64,000 nucleotides of DNA from Paraburkholderia mimosarum LMG 23256 = NBRC 106338 (GTDB lineage Bacteria > Pseudomonadota > Gammaproteobacteria > Burkholderiales > Burkholderiaceae): assembly GCF_000739815.1 (NCBI RefSeq), contig NZ_BBJJ01000025.1, positions 49,476-113,475 of the forward strand. The letters run 5' to 3'. The position numbers and the translations under genes are program-made. The notes beneath the pieces are model-generated. The model made no database searches, was not told the DNA's origin, and saw only the letters and a program-made list of their open reading frames with translations. Each line of letters starts with the position of its first letter. Position 1 is the first letter of the stretch. Positions 63,777 through 64,000 of the stretch are shown here, piece after piece.

Positions 63777-64000
63777 CCTTCGCTGATCGCTGCGAACGAA
63801 AACGAAGCGATTAAGACGAATTGCTCTTTAAAAATTTACAGCCGATAAGTGTGGGCGCTTGATGCGGTGGCGACCCGGCCTTGCCTTTCGGGGCGAAGCC
63901 GGAATAGCAAAAGTATCAAGAGTCTCACACTAAAGTAAGTCAGGTTTTTGAATTTATTCGAAACCTGTCAGCTTTGAGTGAGCGACTGGTTCTTAGAACC
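63777..64000 (+). promoter_or_regulatory. Leader of an rRNA operon (16S gene beyond the window)
   Basis: The transcript would open with sequences that pair later in the leader, then contain a boxA-like TGCTCTTTAAAA (63822-63833), the antitermination signal for rRNA transcription, and long AT/GC alternating stem regions up to 64000. No 16S sequence (for example GAGTTTGATCCTGGCTCAG) is reached. So the operon reads off the right edge. Confidence 0.85.

Noticed and set aside
63777..64000. Calling a 16S rRNA gene at the right edge
   Set aside because: Only promoter, boxA and leader are present; the 16S 5' sequence is not reached.

Overview
The window is high-GC proteobacterial DNA, read as a secondary replicon (second chromosome, chromid or megaplasmid) of Burkholderia sensu lato, most likely Paraburkholderia or Caballeronia. 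The genus is inferred from the gene families: an S53 peptidase, phasins, H-NS paralogues, HpnJ, a TAXI protein with a C-terminal membrane segment, and a Rep_3/ParAB origin beside an rRNA operon. No tRNA, no CRISPR array and no rRNA gene body lies inside; the last ~230 bases are the promoter and leader of an rRNA operon whose 16S gene would start beyond the right edge.

Layout. 0-10 kb: edge of a leucine-rich-repeat protein, a decayed chemoreceptor tail, an orphan TAXI binding protein, a three-gene export operon (ABC ATPase, FtsX-type permease, AttH/CrtC-like lipocalin protein), then small enzymes. 10-20 kb: an acid-type peptidase pair (S53 sedolisin and S10 carboxypeptidase), a DHA2 drug exporter, a patatin lipase, a small two-gene cassette with a second copy at 46 kb, and a secreted BNR-repeat protein. 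20-29 kb: cold-shock protein, a TIGR03118 lipoprotein, methyltransferase, ABM, YciI plus ECF sigma factor, universal stress, VOC and fucosyltransferase-like genes. 29-35 kb: a GH63-like glucosidase, an amylo-alpha-1,6-glucosidase and a sugar-nucleotide epimerase on one strand. 35-40 kb: a 3-hydroxybutyrate/PHB module: a sigma-54 activator divergent from a GntP permease and D-3-hydroxybutyrate dehydrogenase, followed by a phasin. A sigma-54 promoter and a long inverted repeat sit between activator and permease. 40-52 kb: MBL protein, a lone hpnJ, a ClpP-like/LprI fusion, lipoprotein, second phasin, and a solute-binding lipoprotein translationally coupled to a dCache-HAMP-PAS-GGDEF-EAL protein. 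52-53 kb: two divergent H-NS-type genes, one with an altered DNA-binding loop.

53-60 kb is the maintenance core. A gene-poor stretch carries five copies of a 15-bp palindrome (candidate parS). Then come a terminator, parB, parA (ATGA overlap), a palindromic operator over the parA start, about ten 18-bp iterons at helical spacing, a promoter with an inverted half-iteron, and the Rep_3 initiator gene. To the right are a GNAT, a secreted small protein, an IS605-type element with a wrecked tnpA and an intact-length tnpB whose RuvC-II glutamate is displaced, a frameshifted EAL-domain remnant and the rRNA promoter.

The signals judged most worth following are the origin/partition architecture with a shared GAGGTTT motif, the sigma-54-controlled hydroxybutyrate module with a GAYTGA-variant activator, the binding protein/c-di-GMP pair, the charge-altered H-NS paralogue, the rearranged TnpB and the duplicated two-gene cassette.
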